DNA of 64,000 nucleotides from an uncultured Clostridium sp. (GTDB lineage: Bacteria; Bacillota; Clostridia; Lachnospirales; Lachnospiraceae), in the NCBI GenBank assembly GCA_902496665.1, contig CABVBU010000001.1, positions 1-64,000 on the forward strand, written 5' to 3'. Under the pieces are notes generated by a model. The model searched no databases. It saw only the letters and a list, made by a program, of their open reading frames with translations, and was not told the DNA's origin. Positions 36,563-45,296 of the stretch are shown piece after piece; the stretch's first letter is position 1, and each line of letters starts with the position of its first letter. Made by a program: the position numbers and the translations under genes.

Positions 36563-37747
36563 ATGTCAAAAGGCAGATTTGGCGCGCATGGCGGTCAGTA
36601 CATTCCTGAGACGCTTATGAATGCGGTACTGGAACTCGAAGAGGCATACAACCATTACAAAAATGACCCGGAATTCCAGAAAGAACTCACAACACTTTTA
36701 AATGAATACGCGGGCAGACCGTCAAGGCTCTACTACGCGGAGCACATGACAAAGGATCTCGGCGGAGCGAAGATCTACTTAAAGAGAGAGGACTTAAACC
36801 ATACCGGTGCCCACAAGATCAACAACGTGCTCGGACAGGTGCTTCTTGCGAAGAAGATGGGAAAGACCCGTGTCATCGCTGAGACAGGCGCAGGCCAGCA
36901 CGGTGTAGCGACAGCGACGGCAGCGGCGCTCTTCGGTATGGAATGCGAGATCTACATGGGCGAGGAGGACACAAAACGTCAGGCATTAAATGTTTACAAA
37001 ATGCGCCTTCTCGGAGCAAAGGTCCATGCGGTGACAACCGGAACAGGCACCCTCAAAGATGCCGTTTCCGAGGCAATGAGAGAGTGGACGAACCGTATCG
37101 AGGACACCCACTATGTTCTCGGCTCCTGCATGGGACCGCATCCGTTCCCGACCATCGTCCGCGACTTCCAGGCAGTTATCTCAAAGGAGATCAAGGAGCA
37201 GATGTTGGAGAAAGAGGGACGTCTTCCGGACGCAGTTCTCGCCTGTGTCGGCGGCGGATCCAACGCCATTGGCGCATTCTACAACTTCATCGAGGATAAA
37301 GATGTTCAGCTCATCGGCTGCGAGGCAGCAGGACGCGGCGTGAACACGGCAGAGACAGCGGCGACCATCGCCACAGGACGTCTTGGAATCTTCCACGGCA
37401 TGAAATCTTATTTCTGCCAGGATAAGTACGGCCAGATCGCCCCGGTATATTCCATCTCCGCAGGTCTTGATTACCCGGGAATCGGACCGGAGCATGCAAA
37501 CCTTTACGATACAGGACGTGCCCAGTATGTGGCAGTTACCGATGATGAGGCAGTCGAGGCGTTCGAGTATCTCTCCAGAATCGAGGGAATCATTCCGGCG
37601 ATCGAGAGTGCACATGCCATTGCGCATGCAATGAAGCTCGCGCCGACGATGGGCAAGGATAAGATCATTGTTGTCAATGTTTCCGGAAGAGGAGACAAGG
37701 ACTGTGCAGCAATCGCAAGATACAGAGGGGAGGATATTCATGAGTAA
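36563..37747 (+). CDS. trpB: Tryptophan synthase beta chain
   Basis: 394 aa, full-length TrpB1 type. PLP enzyme joining indole and serine. 'HTGAHKINNVLGQ' carries the PLP lysine (about 85), 'AETGAGQHGVATATAAALFG' the catalytic Glu, 'CVGGGSNAIGAFYNF' the phosphate-binding GGGSN, and 'SAGLDYPGIGPEH' the interface with alpha. AGGAGG precedes the ATG. The 164-base gap after the kinase contains a short hairpin without T-run and no convincing promoter, so read-through from the T-box is likely. Confidence 0.97.
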   Translation: MSKGRFGAHGGQYIPETLMNAVLELEEAYNHYKNDPEFQKELTTLLNEYAGRPSRLYYAEHMTKDLGGAKIYLKREDLNHTGAHKINNVLGQVLLAKKMGKTRVIAETGAGQHGVATATAAALFGMECEIYMGEEDTKRQALNVYKMRLLGAKVHAVTTGTGTLKDAVSEAMREWTNRIEDTHYVLGSCMGPHPFPTIVRDFQAVISKEIKEQMLEKEGRLPDAVLACVGGGSNAIGAFYNFIEDKDVQLIGCEAAGRGVNTAETAATIATGRLGIFHGMKSYFCQDKYGQIAPVYSISAGLDYPGIGPEHANLYDTGRAQYVAVTDDEAVEAFEYLSRIEGIIPAIESAHAIAHAMKLAPTMGKDKIIVVNVSGRGDKDCAAIARYRGEDIHE

Positions 37748-38522
37748 GATCGCAAACGCCTTCAAAGGCGGAAATGGAAAGGCATTTATCCCGTTTATCA
37801 CCTGCGGTGACCCGTCCTTAGAGGTCACGGAGCAGCTTGTATACGCAATGGAAGAGGCAGGCGCAAACCTCATCGAGCTTGGCATCCCGTTCTCCGATCC
37901 GACAGCGGAGGGACCGGTGATCCAGGCGGCAAACATCCGCGCGTTATCCGGCGGCGTGACCACCGACAAAATTTTTGCAATGGTTGAAAAAATTCGGAAA
38001 AATACACAAATTCCGATGGTATTCATGACATACGCGAACGTTGTGTTCTCCTACGGAACTGAGCGCTTCATCAAGAAGGCGTCCGAGCTTGGCATGGACG
38101 GAATCATCTTACCGGATGTTCCGTATGAGGAGAAAGAGGAGTTTGATGTTGTGTGCAAGAAGTACAACATGGACATGATCTCCCTCATTGCCCCGACCTC
38201 CCATGAGAGAATCAGCATGATCGCGAAAGAGGCGTCCGGCTTTGTATACTGCGTATCTTCGCTCGGCGTTACCGGAACGAGAAGCGAGATCACAACGGAT
38301 ATCGGCGCGATGGTGGAGCTTGTGAAGAAAGCGAAGGACATCCCGTGTGCAGTTGGTTTCGGTATTTCTACACCGGAGCAGGCGAAGAAGATGGCAGGTC
38401 TCTCCGACGGCGCTATCGTTGGTTCCGCGATCGTGAAGCTCTGCGGAAAGTATGGAAAAGATGCGGTTCCGTATGTGAAGGAATATGTGAAGTCGATGTG
38501 TGATGCGGTGCATGGGATCTAA
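37740..38522 (+). CDS. trpA: Tryptophan synthase alpha chain
   Basis: 260 aa. Cleaves indole-3-glycerol phosphate to indole and glyceraldehyde-3-phosphate. Motifs: 'FITCGDPSLEVTEQL', 'ELGIPFSDPTAEGPVIQ' (catalytic Glu and Asp region), 'MDGIILPDVPYEEKEEF', 'YCVSSLGVTGTRSEI' (substrate-phosphate loop) and 'VGFGISTPEQAKKM'. The ATG overlaps the end of trpB by eight bases, and GGGGAGG lies inside trpB. No trpE, G, D, C or F gene is in the window. Confidence 0.96.
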   Translation: MSKIANAFKGGNGKAFIPFITCGDPSLEVTEQLVYAMEEAGANLIELGIPFSDPTAEGPVIQAANIRALSGGVTTDKIFAMVEKIRKNTQIPMVFMTYANVVFSYGTERFIKKASELGMDGIILPDVPYEEKEEFDVVCKKYNMDMISLIAPTSHERISMIAKEASGFVYCVSSLGVTGTRSEITTDIGAMVELVKKAKDIPCAVGFGISTPEQAKKMAGLSDGAIVGSAIVKLCGKYGKDAVPYVKEYVKSMCDAVHGI

Positions 38523-38555
38523 GAATCGGCCGGGAAACGCTCCGCGAGGTGCACA

Positions 38556-38598
38556 GTGATTCTGCTAGGAATAAGTCAGCGCCGCTGACCAGAATCAC
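38556..38598 (+). other. Nested hairpin downstream of trpA
   Basis: GTGATTCTG (38556-38564) pairs with CAGAATCAC (38590-38598) and encloses a perfect GTCAGC/GCTGAC hairpin (38575-38589). No T-run follows. Could protect the 3' end of the trpBA transcript or be part of a repeat. Confidence 0.5.
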
Positions 38599-38686
38599 GC
38601 GCCAAGTCTCACGGACGTTCGGCTTGAATGCAGAAGAATGTTATCGAAATGGTAATTGGGAACATACACTCTTGCAAGGTAAAGTG

Positions 38687-38716
38687 TTTACATTGTACCG
38701 TGCTTTGTGCTAAAAT
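38687..38716 (+). promoter_or_regulatory. Probable promoter of the DUF554 gene
   Basis: TTTACA (38687-38692), 18-base spacer, TAAAAT (38711-38716). Its transcript would begin just before the hairpin at 38737. Confidence 0.55.
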
Positions 38717-38736
38717 CAAATAACGAACTGTCAATT

Positions 38737-38776
38737 CTGCGGTGCAGGGACTCCTTTGCACCGCAGTTGTTTGTGT
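38737..38776 (+). terminator. Terminator or attenuator
   Basis: CTGCGGTGCA (38737-38746) and TGCACCGCAG (38757-38766) form a perfect 10-bp stem followed by TTGTTTGTGTT. It may end trpBA transcription or attenuate the DUF554 transcript. Confidence 0.65.
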
Positions 38777-38780
38777 TACT

Positions 38781-38843
38781 TGCGCGAAAATGTAGGTTGT
38801 CGCAAGCAACCGCGCGAGACACCTGAATGTGTCAAGACACATT
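38781..38843 (+). repeat. Two-hairpin repeat (family 3), copy 1
   Basis: Contains GGTTG-TCGCAAG-CAACC inside a GCGCG/CGCGC frame, then GAATGTGTC/GACACATTC. A related copy lies at 46711-46774, in which the second hairpin reads GAATGTGCC/GGTACATTC. It ends just before the ribosome binding site of the DUF554 gene. Confidence 0.7.
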
Positions 38844-38867
38844 CCTTTTTGTAAAGGAGGATGATGC

Positions 38868-39596
38868 ATGCCGATAGGAATTATCATCAATGCCCTGTCC
38901 GTCGCCATCGGCGGTGTGGTCGGGGCTTTATTTGGGCATAAGCTGCCCACAAGGATCAATTCGGAGCTCACGAAGATCTTTGGTGTTTGCTCTATGGGAA
39001 TGGGCGTGAGTTCCATAGGACTCATGAAAAATATGCCCGCAGTTATCTTTGCGGTGATCATTGGAACCGCGTTTGGACTGGCGGTGAATCTCGGTGGGAT
39101 CATCAACCGCGGTGCGGCGTGCATGGAGAAGCCGGTCGGAAAGATCTTCCCGAATAAGAATGCGTCCATGTCCAGAGAAGAGTATATGACCATGCTCGTG
39201 ACGATCATCGTGCTGTTCTGTGCCAGCGGAACGGGAATCTACGGTTCCCTGGACTCCGGAATGAGCGGTGACCACACGATCCTGATCTCCAAGTCCATTC
39301 TGGACTTCTTTACCGCGATGATCTTTGGAGGAACCCTGGGAATGGTGGTTGCGGCTGTTGCGATCCCACAGTGCGTGATCTTTCTCGCGATCTTCGCTGC
39401 GGCGAAGTTCATCTTTCCGCTTACCACACCGGATATGATTGCGGACTTCAAGGCCTGCGGCGGTTTTCTTCTTCTGGCCACAGGTTTCCGTATTGCAAAG
39501 ATCCACAACTTCCCGGTAGCCGATATGATCCCCGCCATGGTGCTTGTCATGCCGGTGAGCTGGTTCTGGGGGAATGTGGTTGTGCCGATGCTGTAA
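38868..39596 (+). CDS. DUF554 family membrane protein
   Basis: 242 aa, about seven membrane helices. 'MPIGIIINALSVAIGGVVGALFGHKLP', 'KIFGVCSMGMGVSSIGLMKNMPAVIFAVIIGTAFGLAVNLGG' and 'CASGTGIYGSLDSGMSGDHTILISKSILDFFTAMIFGG' are the family's hallmark segments. Likely a small-molecule or ion transporter; function is not established. GTAAAGGAGG precedes the ATG and directly follows the family-3 repeat. Confidence 0.9.
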   Translation: MPIGIIINALSVAIGGVVGALFGHKLPTRINSELTKIFGVCSMGMGVSSIGLMKNMPAVIFAVIIGTAFGLAVNLGGIINRGAACMEKPVGKIFPNKNASMSREEYMTMLVTIIVLFCASGTGIYGSLDSGMSGDHTILISKSILDFFTAMIFGGTLGMVVAAVAIPQCVIFLAIFAAAKFIFPLTTPDMIADFKACGGFLLLATGFRIAKIHNFPVADMIPAMVLVMPVSWFWGNVVVPML

Positions 39597-39634
39597 GAGT
39601 ACAGGCGGAAGAGAAAGTACATAATATGAAAATA

Positions 39635-39685
39635 AAAAATCCCTGAGTATGCAGATCAATGTGATGTGCATATTTAGGGATTTTT
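39635..39685. terminator. Bidirectional terminator
   Basis: AAAAATCCCT (39635-39644) and AGGGATTTTT (39676-39685) with an inner AGTATGCA/TGCATATT pairing. It serves the convergent DUF554 and VanZ genes. Confidence 0.85.
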
Positions 39686-39780
39686 GCAGTCATGTATTCG
39701 GAAGAAGCTGCCAGCGGCAGGTACTGATATTATCGGTCAATACCTGTGCGGACAATACCATATTCATAATGAGAGCCGAT

Positions 39781-40284
39781 TTATACGTTCTGATAGTGTT
39801 TGCGGGACTGCTGTCTCATCAGGCAGACCAGTGTCACGACTGTGACGCCAAAACAGTCAATCAGCACGTCCGTAAACCGTCCGGCGCGGCCCGGGACGAA
39901 GAGCTGGTGGAATTCGTCGGTGCAGGCGTAGAAGAAGACGATGGCGAGAGCCGCGAGAAGACGGCGTTTCACGTTGGAGGTCCGGTACGTAAAGCGGAGT
40001 CCAAACCGGACGGTGCAGTAAAATATAAGATATTCGGTCATGTGGGCGGCTTTTCGGACGGGGAAGCTCATGAGCTCGATGAGGTCGGCGTACTGTGCCG
40101 GATTTCCGTGGAAAAAGCCGAGCTTTGTGCCGATGAAAAGAATTAAGCGGCTTATGGTGTCGCTCATTTCCGTGGACTCCGCCGCCGGCTGGGTGGAGAA
40201 CCAGAAGATGGCGGCTGCGACGAAGATCGCTGGGAGCCAGGAAAGCAGTTTTGCGGCAGCGGGATAATCCTTTTTATGATTCAT
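39781..40284 (-). CDS. VanZ family membrane protein
   Basis: 167 aa, four membrane helices. 'IFWFSTQPAAESTEMS', 'RKAAHMTEYLIFYCTVRFGL' and 'FFYACTDEFHQLFVPGRAGRFTDVLIDCFG' are the VanZ signature with conserved Lys/His/Glu and Asp-Glu-x-x-Gln. VanZ in enterococci raises teicoplanin resistance; most family members are general envelope proteins. The ATG at 40284 follows AAAAGGA. It is 26 bases behind the DUF1576 gene and probably co-transcribed. Confidence 0.9.
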   Translation of the reverse strand: MNHKKDYPAAAKLLSWLPAIFVAAAIFWFSTQPAAESTEMSDTISRLILFIGTKLGFFHGNPAQYADLIELMSFPVRKAAHMTEYLIFYCTVRFGLRFTYRTSNVKRRLLAALAIVFFYACTDEFHQLFVPGRAGRFTDVLIDCFGVTVVTLVCLMRQQSRKHYQNV

Positions 40285-40310
40285 ATTTCCTTTTTCAGAT
40301 ATCGCATGCA

Positions 40311-41591
40311 TTACAGCGAAATCTCTCCTTTCGCTCTTGCTCTCCGGTCACGGATGGAGTGGATCACCGGAACCATGAAAATCGCCACAATTCCACCTGC
40401 AAATCCATTATTATATAAATTCATGCCTCCATACACAATTCCGACATTCAAGGCGACGGAAGAGTGCAGGAATCCGGCGAGAAGCCCCATGAGAACTCCG
40501 AATTCCCCGGCAATCGGCGCCAGTGTCGTCGAAAATAAAAGTGCCAGCATCGGTGACGGGGAGTTGATGGTCCAATGTTTTGTAAAGCTTGCGAAAAGTA
40601 CACCGAACATGATTGGGGCGATGTTGCGGATATGTTTTCCTGTGGCGGAAAATCCTACGATCGTGAAGATTCCGCCGATGGTCGGTCCATTCAGTTCGCC
40701 CCCGACTCCGAGAACAAAGATCGTGGCAAAGAGGCCGTTGATGGCCATGTTGAGGATCGTTGCCGCACCCCCGTTATCCCGGAGATAATCGGTTCCGCCG
40801 ATTCCGGAGCAGGATAAGATCTTTTTGTAGGATTCTCCGACTTCCTTTCCGCCGAAGAGGAATGCTGCGATGATCATGGCGGCAAACAGCCCGCAGAGGA
40901 TCGCGAACAGCAGCTGGTTGTTGCCCTCGGACCAGATCAGGCGGGACTCGGTGGTGATGCCGAAGGATTTTAACACGGAAACAACGACGGTGGCGATGAT
41001 TCCGGCGGAGAAACCCACGTTATAGAGGGAGTAACCTTTGTGGGAATAATGAACATGGGTGGATAACGGCGGCAGCACGAAGCCGATCATAAGCCCCACG
41101 GAGAGGCTGATGAGAAGCCGCAGGAGGTAGGGCAGATTCGAGATGTACATGATCTGCGTGATGATCGGGGACAGGCTGGTACCGTAAAAGCCGATGTAAA
41201 CGTAGCGGGACAGGTGCGTCTTATGGTAGTGGGAGTAGAGGTACACGCCGAGCAGTATCGCCCAGATGTTTAAGAGGTTCTTTCCGAACAGGGAAAAGCC
41301 AAACATCAGGCAGCTGGACGTGATCGTATGCCCGTCCATCTCCATATCGAGGAAATAGATGGTCCAGATACATAAAAGCGTCAGCAGACCGGCGTTGATA
41401 AAGGAAGTTCCGATGCCGCCGACTAAGAAGTAGTCCGTGATCAGGAAGTCCGGCTCCTTGATCAATGTCCAGAGTCCCGGAAGAATTTCCGTGATGGGCT
41501 GCAGAAACAGTCCGACGATCATGAAATAGAGGGGGATCAGGGACAGAAGGCGGAACTTCTGGAGTCTTGTGAAGGGGTGGGAATTTGTCAT
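40311..41591 (-). CDS. DUF1576 family membrane protein
   Basis: 426 aa with about 12 membrane segments. Duplicated motifs 'TSFINAGLLTLLCIWTIYF' ... 'FSLFGKNLLNIWAILLGVYLYS' and 'AINGLFATIFVLGVGGELNGPTIGGIFTIVGFSATGKHIRNIAPIMFGV' indicate an inverted or tandem two-fold repeat as in many transporters. DUF1576 has no known substrate. The ATG at 41591 follows AGAAAGGA; the longer frame upstream encodes a Cys/His-rich, non-membrane stretch and is unlikely. The 41592-41966 gap holds a possible TATACT -10 on the minus strand near 41740 and the terminator at 41885. Confidence 0.85.
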   Translation of the reverse strand: MTNSHPFTRLQKFRLLSLIPLYFMIVGLFLQPITEILPGLWTLIKEPDFLITDYFLVGGIGTSFINAGLLTLLCIWTIYFLDMEMDGHTITSSCLMFGFSLFGKNLLNIWAILLGVYLYSHYHKTHLSRYVYIGFYGTSLSPIITQIMYISNLPYLLRLLISLSVGLMIGFVLPPLSTHVHYSHKGYSLYNVGFSAGIIATVVVSVLKSFGITTESRLIWSEGNNQLLFAILCGLFAAMIIAAFLFGGKEVGESYKKILSCSGIGGTDYLRDNGGAATILNMAINGLFATIFVLGVGGELNGPTIGGIFTIVGFSATGKHIRNIAPIMFGVLFASFTKHWTINSPSPMLALLFSTTLAPIAGEFGVLMGLLAGFLHSSVALNVGIVYGGMNLYNNGFAGGIVAIFMVPVIHSIRDRRARAKGEISL

Positions 41592-41884
41592 GTACGTGTC
41601 CTTTCTAAAGATAAAATTACAAGTGAAAAACCATTGAGAATGGGCTTCGTGACAGGCTTTTGCAGTGCAGCATCCGTAAACTCTGTGCCGCAGCTCGGAA
41701 AAATGGGGTATCCGACGGGCATGACGGAATGAGCACATGGATTAGTATACCGTAAAATTGCAGTAATAGAAAGTATTTCTGTGAGAAAGAGAATTTATTG
41801 ATTTCGGATATATGCTGACAGAGTTGCTTGCAGCCTCAATAAATAGAGATGATTATGTAATAACTCAAAATACAATTTGAAATA

Positions 41885-41922
41885 AAAAAGAGATCCAGGC
41901 AGAATGCGTTGGATCTCTTTTT
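41885..41922. terminator. Bidirectional terminator after the NitT-type operon
   Basis: AAAAAGAGATCCA (41885-41897) and TGGATCTCTTTTT (41910-41922), a perfect 13-bp stem with A and T runs at its base. Confidence 0.9.
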
Positions 41923-41966
41923 CTCCACCGAAAAATGTCAGTGCGAAAAGTTTTTGAATGTCGAAA

Positions 41967-42989
41967 TTACTGAATGAACAGTGTATTTACATCAAGCTCA
42001 TTCTCAATCATGCCGGACTCATACATGAAATCGGCTGTCTTCTGGAAACCTTCTTTGTCGGCGTCTGTGATCTCTGTGGAGAAGTCATAGAAACCGTACA
42101 TTTCCTTTACCGCGTCAACATCAAGGTCAAGTGCTGCGGCAACAGTCTCCATGGTTGCCTCCTGATTATCAGCCATGTAGGATGCGATCTCTTCCTGTGC
42201 AGCGTTTAATTTTTTAATGACATCTGGATGCTCGTCGTAGAACTTCTGGGTCGTTGCAACTGCGATCAGTGCGCTGATCAGGCCTTCGCCGTCTGCAACA
42301 AGGTGGTAGCCTTGCTGTTCTGCGTTGTAAGCGGTTGCGCCTGCGATCAGGGCAACGTCAACGCTGCCGCCGTCAAGACCTGCTTTTGCGTCCGGGATGC
42401 TCATGTTTACATAGTTTACATCGTCGAGAGTCATGTCAGCCTGCGCAAGGTAGGAGACAAGGAGCTCATGAAGGTTTGTGCCGGTCGGGCCTGCGATGGT
42501 CTTTCCTTTTAAACTCTCCGGAGTTGTGAGGGACTCATCCTTGGAGTACATGCAGAATGCCTTCGGGGAACGGCTGTACATGTTTAAAACCTTGATATCT
42601 GCGCCGTTTGCTGCGGACAGGATCACGGAAGTTGCGCCTACTGCGTAGAGAACCTGAACATCGCCGGAAGCGAGAGCCTGTGTCTGGTCAGCGCCGGAAG
42701 TAAGCTCTGCGTACTCAACCGGAACGCCGAGCTCCTTCTCGAAGATTCCCTGATCTTTCTCGAGAATAGTCGGTACATTTAACGGAGATGTTACATAGGT
42801 AACGGTAAGTTTGTCGACGGAAGTCTCAGCGTCAGCTGCTGCTTCGGCGGAAGTTTCAGCCTCTGTGGAAGCCTCAGCGGTTGTCTCGGCAGCGGAAGCA
42901 GCCTCAGTCTCTTTGCCTGCAGATCCGGAGCAGCCTGCAAGGGAAAATGTCATGCATGCCGCAAGTCCTAATGCGATCAGTTTTTTCAT
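41967..42989 (-). CDS. NitT/TauT-type ABC substrate-binding lipoprotein
   Basis: 340 aa. Lipobox 'SLAGC' (Cys 19), then a Glu/Ala-rich linker of tandem 'TTAEASTEAETSAEAAADAE', then an NMT1/SsuA-like fold: 'LTVTYVTSPLNVPTILEKDQGIFEKELGVPVEYAELTSGADQTQALASGDVQVLYAVGATSVILSAANGADIKVLNMYSRSP' and 'LKGKTIAGPTGTNLHELLVSYL'. Relatives bind sulfonates, nitrate, thiamine precursors or aromatic acids. The ligand here is unknown. It follows its ATPase gene after 234 bases without a clear promoter. Confidence 0.88.
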   Translation of the reverse strand: MKKLIALGLAACMTFSLAGCSGSAGKETEAASAAETTAEASTEAETSAEAAADAETSVDKLTVTYVTSPLNVPTILEKDQGIFEKELGVPVEYAELTSGADQTQALASGDVQVLYAVGATSVILSAANGADIKVLNMYSRSPKAFCMYSKDESLTTPESLKGKTIAGPTGTNLHELLVSYLAQADMTLDDVNYVNMSIPDAKAGLDGGSVDVALIAGATAYNAEQQGYHLVADGEGLISALIAVATTQKFYDEHPDVIKKLNAAQEEIASYMADNQEATMETVAAALDLDVDAVKEMYGFYDFSTEITDADKEGFQKTADFMYESGMIENELDVNTLFIQ

Positions 42990-43223
42990 AGTTGATTAGT
43001 CCTCCTCATGTAAGTTGAAAATTAAATGTATGATATGCCTGAATTACCAGGCGGATATCTGAAATGAATGAAATACTAGGTCTCTTCCGAATAAGAAAAA
43101 TGGCCTGTTAAAATTTGGGGCAGATCACTGCGTCATTCGAGGCTTTGAATCATAGAGCTGCGTGAAGTGCGCAGGGATAATATCACAAAATTCAAAACAT
43201 ACCAAATTATATACAAAATATAT

Positions 43224-43940
43224 TTAATTTATGAAATTTAGATTTTCTATGATATCTCTCTTGAGCGCGATAAATTCCTCATTCAGCAGATTCCTCTCCC
43301 CAGATGCTGCATCCACCGGATAAACATGCTTTACAAGGCCTTTTTCGATCACCACGATCTGGTCGCCGAGGATCAGTGCCTCGTCGATGCTGTGGGTCAC
43401 GAACATGATGCTGGATTGTTCTTTCTGCTGGACGCGGAGAAGCTCCTTCTGCATCTGTTCTCTCGTAAAGTAGTCGAGAGCCGCGAACGGCTCGTCCATC
43501 AGGATAAAGGTCGGCTCGTAAGCCAGCGCCCGCGCGATGGCTGCGCGCTGCTGCATGCCGCCGGAAAGCTGGGACGGATACGCTTTTTCAAAGCCGGACA
43601 GGTTTACCGTGGAGACGATATCCTGAATTTTCGCCCGATCGACCTGATTTTTCTTCAAACCGAAGATGATATTGTCCCACACATTGAGCCATGGCATGAG
43701 CCGCGGTTCCTGAAATACGAAAGCCGTCTTGTGGCCGCCGTCCCACAGAATCTCACCGCTGTCGGCGGATTCGAGACCGCCGGTGAGGCGCAGCAGAGTT
43801 GTCTTTCCGCAGCCGCTCTGGCCTAAGATCACGGTGATCTTTCCTTCTGGGATCTCAAGATCGATGCCGTTTAGTACAGGAAATGTCCTGCCGTCCACCT
43901 GGTATGTCTTATGAATGTCTTTTAATCTAATTCCAGCCAT
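43224..43940 (-). CDS. NitT/TauT-type ABC transporter ATPase
   Basis: 238 aa. Walker A 'GQSGCGKTTLLRLTGGLE', Q-loop 'VFQEPRLMPWLNVWDNI', signature 'LSGGMQQRAAIARAL', Walker B 'FILMDEPFAALD' and H-loop 'FVTHSIDEAL' mark an SsuB/TauB-type subunit. The ATG at 43940 has AAAGGAG nine bases upstream and overlaps the permease gene by 14 bases. Confidence 0.92.
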   Translation of the reverse strand: MAGIRLKDIHKTYQVDGRTFPVLNGIDLEIPEGKITVILGQSGCGKTTLLRLTGGLESADSGEILWDGGHKTAFVFQEPRLMPWLNVWDNIIFGLKKNQVDRAKIQDIVSTVNLSGFEKAYPSQLSGGMQQRAAIARALAYEPTFILMDEPFAALDYFTREQMQKELLRVQQKEQSSIMFVTHSIDEALILGDQIVVIEKGLVKHVYPVDAASGERNLLNEEFIALKRDIIENLNFIN

Positions 43941-44697
43941 TTTCACCTGCTCCTTTCAGAAAGATGCTGATGAGAAGACCGAAGATCCGGTCTGTCACAT
44001 ACCCCGCGATGCCGATGGCGAAGATGCCGACGATGACCTTGTCGGTCCGGGACATCTGCTGGGCGAACAGGATCATGTGTCCCAGGCCGGTGGACGCCGC
44101 GACCATCTCAGCGCCGATGATGGCGCGCCAGCTGTAACCCAGACCGATGCGCATTCCCACGAGAATGTCCGCCATGGCGTAGGGCAGCATGATGCGGAAA
44201 AATTTCTGCCGGTCCGTGTAGCCGAACATGGTTCCGACCTCTAAAAGCTTCCGGTCACAGCCCGTAAATCCCTTGACGATGTTTAAGTACATCGGGAAAA
44301 AGGAGGCCAGAACGATGATGACCGTCTTCGTAGTTTCGCCGATTCCGCACCATAAAATAAGCAGCGGGATCATGCTGAGCGGCGGCACGTTCCGGAAAAA
44401 CTGCACCAGATACTCGTAGTAGCCTGCGGATGCGGGAACCATTGCCCGCAGCATGCCGAAGGCGAATGCCAGGATAAAGGCGATCACAAAGCCTTTTCCG
44501 ACGCGCAGAAAGCTGATCTTGAGGTCACGGAAGAGTTCACCGCTCTGCAGCATCTTGCAGAAGCTCTGGAAAACTTTTCCGGGGGACGGGAGTACATAGG
44601 TACTTAAGATCCCCGCCCGACAGACGATATACCAGACAGCAAAGACCGCCAGAATACCGAGCAGCGGTGGGAAATATGTTTTCAATTTTTGATTCAT
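43927..44697 (-). CDS. NitT/TauT-type ABC transporter permease
   Basis: 256 aa, six membrane helices. 'YVLPSPGKVFQSFCKML', 'FLRVGKGFVIAFILAFAFGM' and the EAA region 'LLEVGTMFGYTDRQKFFRIMLPYAMADILVGMRIGLGYSWRAIIGAEMVA' match SsuC/TauC. Its ATG overlaps the stop of the upstream Cys-rich gene (ATGA), so the transporter is translated together with that gene. Confidence 0.92.
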   Translation of the reverse strand: MNQKLKTYFPPLLGILAVFAVWYIVCRAGILSTYVLPSPGKVFQSFCKMLQSGELFRDLKISFLRVGKGFVIAFILAFAFGMLRAMVPASAGYYEYLVQFFRNVPPLSMIPLLILWCGIGETTKTVIIVLASFFPMYLNIVKGFTGCDRKLLEVGTMFGYTDRQKFFRIMLPYAMADILVGMRIGLGYSWRAIIGAEMVAASTGLGHMILFAQQMSRTDKVIVGIFAIGIAGYVTDRIFGLLISIFLKGAGENGWN

Positions 44698-45296
44698 TGC
44701 ACTCCATCTCCTCTGTGACAGCCCTGAACGCAGTATAAAAGCTCGATCAGTCTCGCATCCTTCCATTCATTTCCGGTTACATAGGATTCGATCGCCGGAC
44801 GGCCGGACTTGCTGACCACTGGAAACGGCAGATCCCGAAAGAATCCGGGTGGGATCGGGCTTGCGTCCGGCGCAGGTTCCATTGACTCGCCAAGTGCAGC
44901 GAGAAAGCGGTTCCATGGTACGAAATGTGTGTTTCTTAATTCCAATTTATTTCCCATGTCGGCTAAGATCCGGCATGGAGTCGTGATGATCTTCCTGCCA
45001 TCCGCAAGATCCGGACGTTCTGCAAGCTCTCTCGCGCAGTGGATCAGAATCGGCTCAATATCCGCGATCTGGATCCCCGGCTGCAGGGAATGCACCAGGG
45101 ATACCGCCGCCGGACATCTCGCGTCCGCAAACGTCCCCTCTGTATGTTCCAAAAGCTCCCGGTATTTCCGAAGCACGACCTCCCCCCAGTCCCCCTGGCA
45201 GGTGACCCGTGTCAGCTGATGCCTCCGAAGCAGCCCCTCAAGCGCCGCCCCCGAGATCATCCTCTCCGATACCGGATTGATCCATAAATATGTCAA
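44694..45296 (-). CDS. Cys-rich protein of unknown function heading the ABC operon (TTG start)
   Basis: 200 aa, starting with TTG (TTGACATATTTATGG) seven bases after GGAG. Conserved-looking Cys sites are 'ARCPAAVSLV' (Cys 61), 'ILIHCAREL' (Cys 87) and 'IITTPCRILADMGN' (Cys 108), plus Cys 33, 189 and 193. Then 'HFVPWNRFL'. The spacing of CPxxV and PC-containing segments loosely recalls the H-domain of [FeFe]-hydrogenases (SCCPxW ... MPC), but this is weak and inferred. Soluble, no signal peptide. First gene of the operon and coupled to the permease, so probably an accessory or processing protein for the imported ligand. Confidence 0.65.
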   Translation of the reverse strand: MTYLWINPVSERMISGAALEGLLRRHQLTRVTCQGDWGEVVLRKYRELLEHTEGTFADARCPAAVSLVHSLQPGIQIADIEPILIHCARELAERPDLADGRKIITTPCRILADMGNKLELRNTHFVPWNRFLAALGESMEPAPDASPIPPGFFRDLPFPVVSKSGRPAIESYVTGNEWKDARLIELLYCVQGCHRGDGVQ

